A stretch of 59,354 bases of DNA, taken from Actinomadura macra NBRC 14102 (lineage in GTDB: Bacteria; Actinomycetota; Actinomycetes; Streptosporangiales; Streptosporangiaceae). The position numbers and the translations under genes were made by a program. Shown piece by piece: positions 45,204 to 53,452 of this stretch. The stretch is from positions 1-59,354 of the forward strand of contig NZ_BCQT01000021.1 in the NCBI RefSeq assembly GCF_001552215.1, in the 5' to 3' direction. A model generated the notes under the pieces. That model was given only the letters and a program-made list of their open reading frames with translations. It had not been told where the DNA came from and searched no databases. Each line of letters begins with the position of its first letter. Position 1 is the first letter of the stretch.

Positions 45204-46298
45204 CTATTCGACCTCCGCCCGCGAGCCTCTCGCGTGCTCGATGGTCGCCGTCCGTGGTCGTTCTCCGGACGGATTTCTCGGCTGCGCCGGTATCGAGAAG
45301 ACACCGGACGCCTGCTCCGGTCCTCCGGCAGGCACGGCCGGCCCGTTTTCGAGGGGGCCGGCGTGGATGAGCTGCGCGCCCAGCGGAGTCAGGCTGTGCA
45401 TCACAGCCGGGCCGACGCGTTGGGTGGTGATCAGTCCGGCGCGGCGGAGCACCGCGGTGTGCTGGCTGATCGAGGGGAGAGAGACGAAGACCCTGTCGGC
45501 GAGCTGGGTCGTGCTGGACGGGCGATGGAGTTCCTGAAGGACGGCGGCCCGGGTGGCGCCGAGCAGCGCCGCCAGCGCGGCGCCGTCCGATGGCCGCTCG
45601 GTCACGCGGACGGGGTAGAACAGGCAGAGCGGCTTGCCGGGGATGACGGCGCAGGCGGGCCGCGGGGCGAGCGCCGAGGGGATCAGCAGCAGCCCGCGTC
45701 CGCGGAGGTTGATCCTGCGCCCGGGCACCGTGGAGACGCACTCCAGGATCGGCGACCGCCAGCGCAGGGTGGGATGCAGTGTCGCGAGCAGGGCATCGAC
45801 ACCGCCGTCCAGGAGGACCTGGCCGCGGGCCACCCGGTCGGTCAGGACGCGAGCGGTGATCGTTTCCCAGTACGGCTCAAGGGCGACGCGATACAACTGG
45901 CGCAACGCGGTCCGCAACTCGTTGCGGGCGCGAGGCTGACCCGCGGCCAGCTCACGGGTCCATGGGGGGAGACGCTGTACTTTCTTGAGCATGGTGAGCT
46001 GCGATTCCAGCTCCGTGACCGGTGTTTCGAAGACGGTATCGATACCGGTGGCCGGATCGGTGACTCCCAAGGGGCTGAGGAAGTCCGGAAAGTACTTGAA
46101 CTGCTGGGTGAGGTCGAAGATCGGCATGGCGTCCGCCTGCAGCCGCGCCGTCACCGCGCGCTTCCAGTCCTGGCCGAGGCCCCGGGTCTCGGGCGTCTGC
46201 AGGACCATCGCGCTGAAGGCGAGTTCGGCCATCGGCTCCGCCCTGGGGGCGATGGTGATGCGACGGAGATCATCAGCAGTGAAGTGGAGCGCCACCAT
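45204..46298 (-). CDS. ArsR-like winged-helix regulator with DUF5937-type N-terminus
   Basis: The 364-residue protein has a long N-terminal domain (VALHFTADDLRRITIAPRAEPMAELAFSAMVLQ) typical of actinomycete DUF5937 regulators. A C-terminal ArsR-type winged HTH follows (LGATRAAVLQELHRPSSTTQLADRVFVSLPSISQHTAVLRRAGLI). No metal-binding Cys cluster is visible. Its regulon is unknown. Confidence 0.85.
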   Translation of the reverse strand: MVALHFTADDLRRITIAPRAEPMAELAFSAMVLQTPETRGLGQDWKRAVTARLQADAMPIFDLTQQFKYFPDFLSPLGVTDPATGIDTVFETPVTELESQLTMLKKVQRLPPWTRELAAGQPRARNELRTALRQLYRVALEPYWETITARVLTDRVARGQVLLDGGVDALLATLHPTLRWRSPILECVSTVPGRRINLRGRGLLLIPSALAPRPACAVIPGKPLCLFYPVRVTERPSDGAALAALLGATRAAVLQELHRPSSTTQLADRVFVSLPSISQHTAVLRRAGLITTQRVGPAVMHSLTPLGAQLIHAGPLENGPAVPAGGPEQASGVFSIPAQPRNPSGERPRTATIEHARGSRAEVE

Positions 46299-46723
46299 GA
46301 AATGTCCTCCCGTCCTTCAGCTTTCGCTGATAGGGCCGGCATCACCCAGCGGACGATGCCGCGGCGGCAGTGAACCGCCAAGGCAGTGAGACGGCGTTGG
46401 TCGTGGCGTTGAAATTATCGAACACCCGTACGTACGGACGGGGACATTTTCAGTAATCCCCGAGCTTCACGCGCGCAGGCGGACGGCGGCGCGGCGCGAC
46501 CCCGCGACGCCGGCGGCCGGGGCGCCGGCAGTGACCACGGCGAACTCCGGCGCTCCACCGATTGCAATTTTGGCCTTATGCGCGGAACTTCATTCAAATT
46601 GGACCCTGACGTTCAGCGACGGACGTTGGCGTTCAGCGACGGACGTTGGCGATAGCCCCGACAGGCCGCTTTGCCCTATCTCTGCATAAACGCTAAAGAT
46701 CTTCCTTGTCCAGGTGTTACCGG
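46299..46723. other. Intergenic region with tandem repeat
   Basis: Apart from the two-copy 20-base repeat listed separately, no gene or hairpin stands out in these 425 bases. The promoter of the gene ending at 45204 lies at the left end. Confidence 0.5.
46611..46650 (+). repeat. Perfect 20-base tandem duplication
   Basis: GTTCAGCGAC-GGACGTTGGC occurs twice head to tail (46611-46630 and 46631-46650) in the region downstream of the AraC gene. It may be a simple slippage duplication or a pair of binding sites. Confidence 0.8.
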
Positions 46724-47722
46724 TCAGCGCCGACCCGTTTGACGATGCGCGCCGTCCGTCATGGGGTTGGTCTCGCGGTAGTCGTTGGGGGTGAGCCCGT
46801 AGGCGTTGTGGAAGGCGCGGGTGAAGTGCGCGGCGTAGGTGAATCCCCAGCGTGCGGCGATGGTACCGATGGTCTGGCCGGCGAGCAGCGGATCGCGCAG
46901 GTCGCGTTTGCAACGTTGGAGTCTGCGAGTGCGGATGTGGCCGGCGACCGTGGCGTCCTGGCCTTGGAAAAGGCGGTGCAGGGTCCGCAGCGAGATGTGG
47001 TGGGCGTCCGCGATGGTCTGTGGCGACAGCTCGGGGTCGGCCAGGTGCTGGTCGATGAAGGCGTGGACGCTGGCCAGCAACGCATGCCGCTGGGTGTGTT
47101 CGGGCAGAGTCCGGCCCTCGCCGAGGTGGTGGGCGAGCATCGCCGCGATCAGGTCCACGGTGACGGCCGCCAGGCGGCCGGCGTCAGCGGGACGGTAGTG
47201 ATCGGAATGCTTGATCAGATGCTGCACATGGCTGGTGACCAGCGCGCCGACTCCTGTACTGCCGGGCAACGCGGTCATCACCAGCTTGCTGGTCGTGTTG
47301 TCCGGCAGCGGCAGCAGCTTGCGGGGGAACAGGACGATCGCGCCGACGGCGCCCGTGCGACTGTCGCCGACGATGTTGTGGAACGGGTGTGAGCTGTCGA
47401 GCAGCACCATGTCCGACGGCTCCGCAACGGCGGTGAGGCCATGCTGGCTGAACTGTCCTGTGCTTTGCCCCTGAAGCAGGAGTTCGAACAGCTCGGGGTC
47501 GCTGCGCCGGATCAACTTGGGGGTGCGCTGGGCTTCCATCGCGGGTAAGGCCAGGGACGACACCCGAACTTCCCCCAACTGCACCATCCGAACCCTCGCC
47601 CGGGTGAGGCCCGCGCCATCACTGCGAACCCTCACGGGAAGCACCGTTTGCGAGATGTCTTCCAGCCAGGAGGAGAACCGCTCACCTGCCGGCCGCGGCC
47701 ATGTGATGTCCACTGTCTCCAT
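46724..47722 (-). CDS. AraC-family transcriptional regulator
   Basis: The 332-residue protein has an N-terminal AraC_binding_2-like domain (ELFELLLQGQSTGQFSQHG) and a C-terminal double HTH (LSPQTIADAHHISLRTLHRLFQGQ and IGTIAARWGFTYAAHFTRAFHNAYGLTP). No target is evident nearby. It is followed on the same strand by the ArsR-like gene after a 425-base gap. Confidence 0.9.
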   Translation of the reverse strand: METVDITWPRPAGERFSSWLEDISQTVLPVRVRSDGAGLTRARVRMVQLGEVRVSSLALPAMEAQRTPKLIRRSDPELFELLLQGQSTGQFSQHGLTAVAEPSDMVLLDSSHPFHNIVGDSRTGAVGAIVLFPRKLLPLPDNTTSKLVMTALPGSTGVGALVTSHVQHLIKHSDHYRPADAGRLAAVTVDLIAAMLAHHLGEGRTLPEHTQRHALLASVHAFIDQHLADPELSPQTIADAHHISLRTLHRLFQGQDATVAGHIRTRRLQRCKRDLRDPLLAGQTIGTIAARWGFTYAAHFTRAFHNAYGLTPNDYRETNPMTDGAHRQTGRR

Positions 47723-47937
47723 TTACCTGTCCCGTCTTCAGACCCTCGCCGGACATGAGTTCCAACTCGGCGTCCGCTCGCGAAAGTCCATCAAGGTGGC
47801 GGGATGAGGAACCCGGGCACGCCGGCGCCGTGCCGATGTGAAAGGGACTCGCTGGCATTAACCCCATCCCGCCCGCAGAAATCAACGTGACGGTGGGGCT
47901 AGTGGGGCGGTGTGGGCCCAGGTGATCGGCGTTCGTG

Positions 47938-48717
47938 TCACCGGACCAGCAGGTCTGCGTGGATCTGCTGTAGTACGGGGTCGGGGTCTGTGCCCAGTTC
48001 AGTGGCGATACGGGAGCGGATGGCCTCGTAGCGCGCCAGTGCGTCGGCACGGCGGCCCGATTTCTCCAGGGTGATGAGGAGGCGTGCCCACAGCGACTCC
48101 CGCAAGGGATGGCGCGCGGTCAGCCGGCTCAGCTCGACGACCAGCCCATCGTGGCGGCCGACAGAGATGTCCAGGTCGATCCGGCGTTCTAATGCGGTCA
48201 GGTAGCTTTCGAGCAGCCAGGGAACCTCCGACGCCTTCAGTGAGGCGCACGGCACTCCTTCGAACGGCATGCCACGCCACAGGTCCAGTGCCTTCGCGAG
48301 CCGCGCCCGCTCCACCACGGCATTCGGTGCCGCAGATTCAGCGACGAGCCGGGCGAACTGCAGGATGTCGATGTCCTCCGGATCGGCGTGAAGGACGTAC
48401 CCGGTCGGCTCAGTACCGATGGCCCATGCGCCGAGCGCGTTTCGCAGACGCGCGACATACGTCTGCACGCTGCGCCGGATGTTGCCGGGCGGGTCCTCGT
48501 CCGCCCACAGTGCCGTGGCCAGGTGATCGACAGTAACGGTGCGTCCCGGCGACATGGCCAGAACGGCCAGCAGGGCGCACAGCCTGCCCGCCGTCACCGG
48601 AACCCGGTTCTCGTTCACCGAGACCTGGAGTGGCCCCAGCAAGTTCACCGAGATCACCCCTCGCGACCGGTTCCCCGGTTCATCATCGGATGGGACCCCC
48701 GTCTCCCCGTCATGCAT
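47938..48717 (-). CDS. SARP-family regulator (AfsR/DnrI-type)
   Basis: The 259-residue protein has an OmpR-type winged HTH (INLLGPLQVSVNENRVPVTAGRLCALLAVLAMSPGRTV, with HLATALWADEDPPGNIRRSVQTYVARLR) and a bacterial transcriptional activation (BTAD) domain. It is the short SARP type without an NB-ARC part. It diverges from the putative RiPP operon, whose promoter has a SARP-type operator. It is therefore the likely pathway-specific activator (inference supported by the promoter layout). Confidence 0.9.
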   Translation of the reverse strand: MHDGETGVPSDDEPGNRSRGVISVNLLGPLQVSVNENRVPVTAGRLCALLAVLAMSPGRTVTVDHLATALWADEDPPGNIRRSVQTYVARLRNALGAWAIGTEPTGYVLHADPEDIDILQFARLVAESAAPNAVVERARLAKALDLWRGMPFEGVPCASLKASEVPWLLESYLTALERRIDLDISVGRHDGLVVELSRLTARHPLRESLWARLLITLEKSGRRADALARYEAIRSRIATELGTDPDPVLQQIHADLLVR

Positions 48718-49130
48718 GTCTCGTTCCCCTGCGACTCGCTTCTTGAATTTTCAACTGTTCGACATTCAGATACACGGAACACCCCGCCGTGACGCTGGAA
48801 TGGCGATCGAAATCACCCGATGGAAACGCGGTCAGAAAAACTTGGCCATTCACTCCCGAGATCTGGACGGCAGTTCGTGCGCGAGGTCTGCGGATGGTGG
48901 CGTCGGGACTGCCGCCTCCGCTCGAACGACCTCGCGGTCCGCTCTCCGTCCTGCCCTCGTCGATCCCGGTCACCCGATTTCGGATGCACTTGATGAATCA
49001 AGAGTGCGTGAGCCAAACTGGATCACGCTAGACCTTTTGGCCACAACTAAAACGGTGCGTGGCGTCCTGTACGCGCGGTCCACCAGCCGTCGGTGTCCGC
49101 TGTCGCTCCGCCGGCACGGTGGTGAGCTCG
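48718..49130. other. Divergent region between the SARP gene and the peptide operon
   Basis: No convincing gene seen. The right end leads into the operator described at 49131-49173; the rest presumably holds the SARP promoter. Confidence 0.5.
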
Positions 49131-49173
49131 CATGACGCAGATGTGAAGCCGATATGAAACTGCGCCCTGATAC
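49131..49173 (+). promoter_or_regulatory. SARP-type promoter of the peptide operon
   Basis: Three heptamers sharing TGA at the same register, CATGACG (49131), TGTGAAG (49142) and TATGAAA (49153), are spaced exactly 11 bases apart. The last ends exactly 8 bases before a TGATAC -10-like box (49168-49173). SARP activators bind such 11-base direct repeats overlapping the -35 region, with the last repeat 8 bases from the -10 box. The 25-aa peptide gene starts at 49228. Confidence 0.7.
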
Positions 49174-49227
49174 TTCTTTTGTGACGGCAACGGCGACCGG
49201 CCATTGCCCAGTAGATAGGGGAAGCAG

Positions 49228-49305
49228 ATGGACAAGCTCACCGTGGTCACCCTTCCGGAGATCCCGCTCTCGCAGCAGCGGGACGGCACGGTGTTCGGCG
49301 CCTAA
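49228..49305 (+). CDS. Putative RiPP precursor peptide, 25 aa
   Basis: ATG 49228 follows a strong AGGGGAAG site and encodes a 25-residue peptide that begins MDKLTVVTLPEIPLSQQ and ends DGTVFGA. It lies 8 bases before the HExxH enzyme gene and downstream of a SARP-type promoter, so the operon opens with a very small peptide. No Cys is present. Size, position and partner enzyme support a modified peptide, but a simple leader peptide cannot be excluded. Confidence 0.7.
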   Translation: MDKLTVVTLPEIPLSQQRDGTVFGA

Positions 49306-49313
49306 GGAATCTG

Positions 49314-50228
49314 ATGGAGCTGCATTGGCAGCCCGATTCGGTGAGGGCGCGGCTCGAACGTGCCGCGCTCTCCCGTTTCCTTGGCTCGCAACTAGCGGAA
49401 CTCTACGGCGGTGAGCCGGTCGAACACGATCTCGATGGGGACTTCGTTCATCCTGTGACGTGTTCGATCGCCTACGCCGGAAAGAGCGGCGCCTCTCCCG
49501 CCCTGTCCGAGCAGGCCATGGTCCGCGCCGTCACCGAGAGCCGCGGCCGAGCGGTGCAGGCCGCGGCGGACGGATCCTTCGCTATCGATCTCGTCCCGCT
49601 GGATCCGAAGGTGATGGCGGGCACCGTGCGCCGGCACGTCGACGACGCGCGGCGGGTCGGTGACATCGAGACGATCGTCTTTCATCACCCGGAGGACCTG
49701 GACTGCGACGATCCCCTCCGCGCGGCGCACCGGCTGATCAGCGAGCACTGGCCGGCGATGCTCGAGGAGATGGCGGCCACCGTGTCCTGCCTGACGTTCT
49801 TCACCGCGGGGAGGGCGATCGGGTTCGCCGACATCTACACGCACGGGCTGATCGCCCTCCAGGCGGCCGACCTGTCCTGGCCGATCAAACTGGCGGAGGA
49901 GATCATTCATGAATCCTCCCATGTGCGCCTGAACGGCATTCTCGCCAGCACGACCTGCCTGGACGACGACGGTGGTCGCCTGTACCCCACCCCGCTACGG
50001 GAGGATCCACGCCCCGCGGCGGGCCTGCTCCATCAGCTCTTCGTCCTGGCACGGTTGTGCGAGTGGCATGCCCGCCTGGGTGAGCATGCCGTTCCCGAAA
50101 GGGCCGCCCAGGCGCGTGAGGACCTGGCCGCCGCGCACGCCATCGTCAGTGCCGAGCTTCCGCTGACGGAGGCCGGCCGCGTCCTGGTGGCGAGCATCCA
50201 GCCCGATCCGGCACCAGCACGGTCGTGA
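49314..50228 (+). CDS. HExxH-type peptide-modifying enzyme (alpha-ketoglutarate-HExxH hydroxylase-like)
   Basis: The 304-residue protein has HESSH at residues 199-203 (EEIIHESSHVRLNGIL). A later YPTPLREDPRPAAGLLHQLFVLAR segment follows, with Arg229 and His240 as candidate cosubstrate and third metal ligands. This pattern fits the HEXXH proteins of RiPP clusters, some of which act as alpha-ketoglutarate-dependent peptide beta-hydroxylases rather than proteases. It is translated after the 25-aa peptide gene and overlaps the MFS gene by 4 bases. The expected role is oxidation of that peptide, which is inference. Confidence 0.8.
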   Translation: MELHWQPDSVRARLERAALSRFLGSQLAELYGGEPVEHDLDGDFVHPVTCSIAYAGKSGASPALSEQAMVRAVTESRGRAVQAAADGSFAIDLVPLDPKVMAGTVRRHVDDARRVGDIETIVFHHPEDLDCDDPLRAAHRLISEHWPAMLEEMAATVSCLTFFTAGRAIGFADIYTHGLIALQAADLSWPIKLAEEIIHESSHVRLNGILASTTCLDDDGGRLYPTPLREDPRPAAGLLHQLFVLARLCEWHARLGEHAVPERAAQAREDLAAAHAIVSAELPLTEAGRVLVASIQPDPAPARS

Positions 50229-51439
50229 CTCTCACCCGGTCCGCGACGGCTGTCAAAGAGCCATTGCCCCGCGATTACAAGAAATGGTTCTGCGGCACTC
50301 TGATCGCCACAGCGGGAAACGTCGCCTTCACCGTCGCCCTCCAGTGGACGGCGACCGCACATGGCGGTGTCGCCGCGGGATTGGTACTGGCCTGCGGCGT
50401 ACTCCCACAGATGATCCTCCTGCTCATCGGTGGAGCCGTCGCGGACCGGGTGGGTCCACGCCGTGTCATGATCATTACGTTGGCGGCGATGGTGTCGGTG
50501 GCGCTGAGCCTTTCCGCCATCGCCGCTCTTGTGGGCACCTCTGTACCGTTGCTGGTCCTCTACAGCACCATCGCCGGAACCATCAACGGCTTTCATCTCC
50601 CGGCTTCAAGCTCGATGGTGCGCAGGCTCGTGAATCAGGACCAGCTACCGCGCGCGCATGCGACCCAGAAGGCGGGCCAACAGATCGCCGCATTCGCGGG
50701 AGCGCCGCTGGGCGGTGTGCTGGCCGCCGCCGGAGGACTCGCGTCGGCGGCGCTCATCGACGCCGCGGCCTTCGCCGTGGTCGTCATCGCGCTCCTGTCC
50801 GTCCGGCCGGACTTCACGCCCGCACCTGCTGAGCGGCCAACGAGCCTGAGGCAGGACGTCCGCAGCGGGATCCGGCTCGCGGCGCGGGACCCGCTGCTGC
50901 GGCCGTCGTTGCTCGTCATGGCCGCGACGGCGGCCTTCTTCGCGCCCGTGGGACCCCTCCTGATCCCGCTGCTCGTGCGCATGCACGAATGGGAGGCGAC
51001 CGCCGTCGGCTGGATCCTGGCCGCCCAGAGCGTGGCCTTCTTCATCGTCGCGGCGCTGGTCTCGCGTCGCGGGGCGCTGAATCGTCTCGGCCCCACCTCG
51101 GCGGCGGGAATCGTCATCATGGGCGTGGGCGTCGTGGGCATCGCCCTGACGCCGAACCTGGCCCTCGCGATCGTCGCGGCGTCCGCGGGCGGATTGGGCT
51201 ACGGGGTCGCCGCCACCCACCTCACCCCGCTTGTGATCAATGCGTCGCCGCCATCGCACCTGTCCCGGACCACCGCCACCATGGCCATCGCCCAGAACCT
51301 CAGCGTCATCACGACGTTCGTCGGATCCGGCGGGCTGGCCGAGACGGTCGGACCCGCCACGATCGCCTTGGTGGACGGGCTTCTCCTCACCGCCATCGGC
51401 ATCGCGGCGCTCGGCGCCCGACCCTTCCGGCAAGCCTGA
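50225..51439 (+). CDS. MFS exporter of the peptide operon
   Basis: GTG 50225 overlaps the HExxH stop, giving 404 residues with about 12 helices and the motif A-like GGAVADRVGPRRVMI. It most likely exports the processed peptide or protects the cell from it. No ABC exporter or protease is present in the operon, so leader removal, if any, must use another enzyme. Confidence 0.85.
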   Translation: MTLTRSATAVKEPLPRDYKKWFCGTLIATAGNVAFTVALQWTATAHGGVAAGLVLACGVLPQMILLLIGGAVADRVGPRRVMIITLAAMVSVALSLSAIAALVGTSVPLLVLYSTIAGTINGFHLPASSSMVRRLVNQDQLPRAHATQKAGQQIAAFAGAPLGGVLAAAGGLASAALIDAAAFAVVVIALLSVRPDFTPAPAERPTSLRQDVRSGIRLAARDPLLRPSLLVMAATAAFFAPVGPLLIPLLVRMHEWEATAVGWILAAQSVAFFIVAALVSRRGALNRLGPTSAAGIVIMGVGVVGIALTPNLALAIVAASAGGLGYGVAATHLTPLVINASPPSHLSRTTATMAIAQNLSVITTFVGSGGLAETVGPATIALVDGLLLTAIGIAALGARPFRQA

Positions 51440-51740
51440 GGCGCCCTTCTCGGGGGCCTGTACGTCATCGCCCCCTGCTTGACCTGCGGCAACAGGGACA
51501 TAGGCCCCAGTTATCGCCTGCTGGCATTACCTGTGCTTTGTCGCAAATGAGACTGTAGTGGCGATCCTTCGGCCTCTCGCCCGGGGCTCCCCGCCCAGAA
51601 AGCTCCCCGGCATTCGAAGCGACCCACGAGGTGTGCGACTCGTCCCCCGACGGCCAGTGCTCCCATCCGACCGGAGGACGTCCGCGCCCCGTGCCCAGGC
51701 GAGAGGCCCGCAGGGCCAGCCAAGAGAAGGGCGGAAGCGA
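51440..51740. other. Intergenic region before the secreted protease
   Basis: About 300 bases without a convincing gene, holding the promoter of the downstream secreted protease. No hairpin or repeat was assigned. Confidence 0.5.
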
Positions 51741-52304
51741 ATGAGAACGCGTACCCGTCCCGCGCGTCGGCGGTTCGCAGCCGGTGTCGCGGCAGTGGCC
51801 GCCACCTTCGCGGTGTCGTCCGGGGTCGCCTCGGCAGGCGTACTCCAGATCGATCAAGAGGTTCAGGAGCAGGATCAGTGGTGCTGGGCCGCCAGCGGGC
51901 TGACCATCGCCAAGTTCCACGGCAAGGGTGACGTCAGCCAGAACGACTTCTGCAACCTCGCGCGGAACCTCCCGCAGGGCAGCGACTGCCCGAACGAGCC
52001 CGGCGAACTGGAGTGGGACCAGACGGCGTTCCGGCAGCTCGGACTCTCGGCCGGTCAGGTGACCGGACCGCTGTCGTTCCAGGCAGTGTCCGCCGAGATC
52101 GACGGGCAGCGCCCGATCGAGACCGGCATCTACTGGACGGCGGGCGGCGGCCACGCCCAGGTGATCTACGGCTACCAGGGCCAGGTCCTCTCCTACGGCG
52201 ACCCGTGGCCCTACAGCCCCAGGTACGGCGAGATGAACCACCGCAGCTACATGAGCAATGGCGAGTTCCGCTGGGGCGAGGCCCTGTCGAAGGTAGGGGC
52301 GTGA
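51741..52304 (+). CDS. Secreted papain-like cysteine protease (C39_2/C70-like)
   Basis: From ATG 51741 (GGGCGGAAGCG upstream) the product has 187 residues with a Tat/Sec-like signal (RRRFAAGVAAVAATFAVSSGVASA). The catalytic Cys is in DQWCWAAS, His in GGHAQVIYGY and Asp in SYGDPW. Further Cys residues (DFCNLA, DCPN) suggest disulfides. Such small secreted proteases occur in actinomycetes with unclear substrates. The gene ends 1 base before the next start and is co-expressed with it. Confidence 0.8.
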   Translation: MRTRTRPARRRFAAGVAAVAATFAVSSGVASAGVLQIDQEVQEQDQWCWAASGLTIAKFHGKGDVSQNDFCNLARNLPQGSDCPNEPGELEWDQTAFRQLGLSAGQVTGPLSFQAVSAEIDGQRPIETGIYWTAGGGHAQVIYGYQGQVLSYGDPWPYSPRYGEMNHRSYMSNGEFRWGEALSKVGA

Positions 52305-52305
52305 C

Positions 52306-53100
52306 ATGCGAACCATGGCGAAGGTCACCGCGGCGACCCTGATCAACGGAACGGTCCTCATGGGCGGCGGCGCGGCACTGGCCGCGGGACCGCCCTCGGA
52401 CGAGGCCGCCGCGCAGAAGGTCGCCTCGTCCGCAGCGGCTCAGCAGTGGCTCGGACGGTTCTTCGTTCACCTCGACCAGCACCAGCGTGGTCAGCTCACC
52501 AACCAGCCCGTCACCCCGGCGGCGATAGCGGCGAAGGCGCCGAAGCTGGAGGGTGACGTCCACCGCGTGTACTCCCTCAACCCCGAGTTCGTGAAGGGGA
52601 CGCCGAACGCCCCGGCCGCGAGGTTCGCCTACATGGCCGTCGGCGCGAAGTCGGCGACCGGGCAGCACGCGACGATGTGGCTGACCGGGTCCGGCGCGAG
52701 CTGGTCGGTCATGAATGTGATCTCCGGCTCCGACGAGGCCGTGTACCCGGCGAAGGCGGACGGCGGCATGGTGTTCACCGAGCCGCAGATCCACGCCTGG
52801 TACCGGCTCAAGGACGGCCGCGTGACGGCTCTGAACGACACCGCCAAGACGTCCGTCGCCAAGGGCGTGACGGTCGGGTCGTACCAGAAGCTCGTGCACG
52901 GCCGCTACGCCGACAAGCTCCCTGGCTCCGCGTACCAGCGCTCCGGGAAGCTCGGCGGCTATTCGCCCACGACCGGCGTCAGTGATCGGACGTCGGACCG
53001 GGGCCCGGCGCCCATGCTGCTCGCGCTCGGCGCGGGCGCCATGGTGACCGCCGCGGGCGTCGTCATGGCACGGCGACGCCGCACCTCGGGTAGCAACTAG
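52306..53100 (+). CDS. Secreted, C-terminally anchored partner of the protease
   Basis: The 264-residue product has a signal peptide (VTAATLINGTVLMGGGAALA), a soluble domain and a C-terminal membrane helix (MLLALGAGAMVTAAGVVMA) with an RRRR stop. No LPxTG is seen. Co-location with the papain-like protease suggests an anchor, inhibitor or substrate role. I do not recognise the family. Confidence 0.7.
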   Translation: MRTMAKVTAATLINGTVLMGGGAALAAGPPSDEAAAQKVASSAAAQQWLGRFFVHLDQHQRGQLTNQPVTPAAIAAKAPKLEGDVHRVYSLNPEFVKGTPNAPAARFAYMAVGAKSATGQHATMWLTGSGASWSVMNVISGSDEAVYPAKADGGMVFTEPQIHAWYRLKDGRVTALNDTAKTSVAKGVTVGSYQKLVHGRYADKLPGSAYQRSGKLGGYSPTTGVSDRTSDRGPAPMLLALGAGAMVTAAGVVMARRRRTSGSN

Positions 53101-53110
53101 CCGCCTCCCA

Positions 53111-53145
53111 GCGGGTTCCGGGAACCGCGCCGTCCCGGAACCCGC
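53111..53145 (+). terminator. Hairpin after the protease operon
   Basis: A perfect 13-base stem (53111-53123 with 53133-53145, loop of 9) starts 10 bases after the stop codon. There is no long T-run, as is usual in actinomycetes. Confidence 0.75.
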
Positions 53146-53274
53146 CCCCCGGGGTACGCACGTGGTCCGCAAAGGCCCCGTAAAGAGCCTTGGGCGATGT
53201 TCGCGCAGCTCAGGGGCCATTGAGTGCGCTACGGTCGATCGCCGGAAACCCGGCGTAAGACGCGCAATGGCGCC

Positions 53275-53388
53275 ATGAGAATCATCGAGTACGTCAAGAT
53301 CGTTCATCTCAGCCGTCACGAATGGATTCCCTATGTACAAGTCGTAGGGGTCGTTCTGACCATCGCGCGACTCATCGCCGGAATCTAG
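53275..53388 (+). CDS. Possible 37-aa small protein upstream of the NACHT gene
   Basis: ATG 53275 opens 38 codons encoding MRIIEYVKIVHLSRHEW at the start and VGVVLTIARLIAGI near the end, an amphipathic to hydrophobic peptide. Its base composition is lower in GC than its neighbours. No strong ribosome binding site is seen. It could be a small membrane toxin-like or leader peptide of the NACHT gene, or chance. Confidence 0.3.
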   Translation: MRIIEYVKIVHLSRHEWIPYVQVVGVVLTIARLIAGI

Positions 53389-53452
53389 GCTCAACCCCTG
53401 TTCGAGGGCCCCTTCCTGACACCATGGTCGTAGCAGTCAGGAAGGGGCGGCC

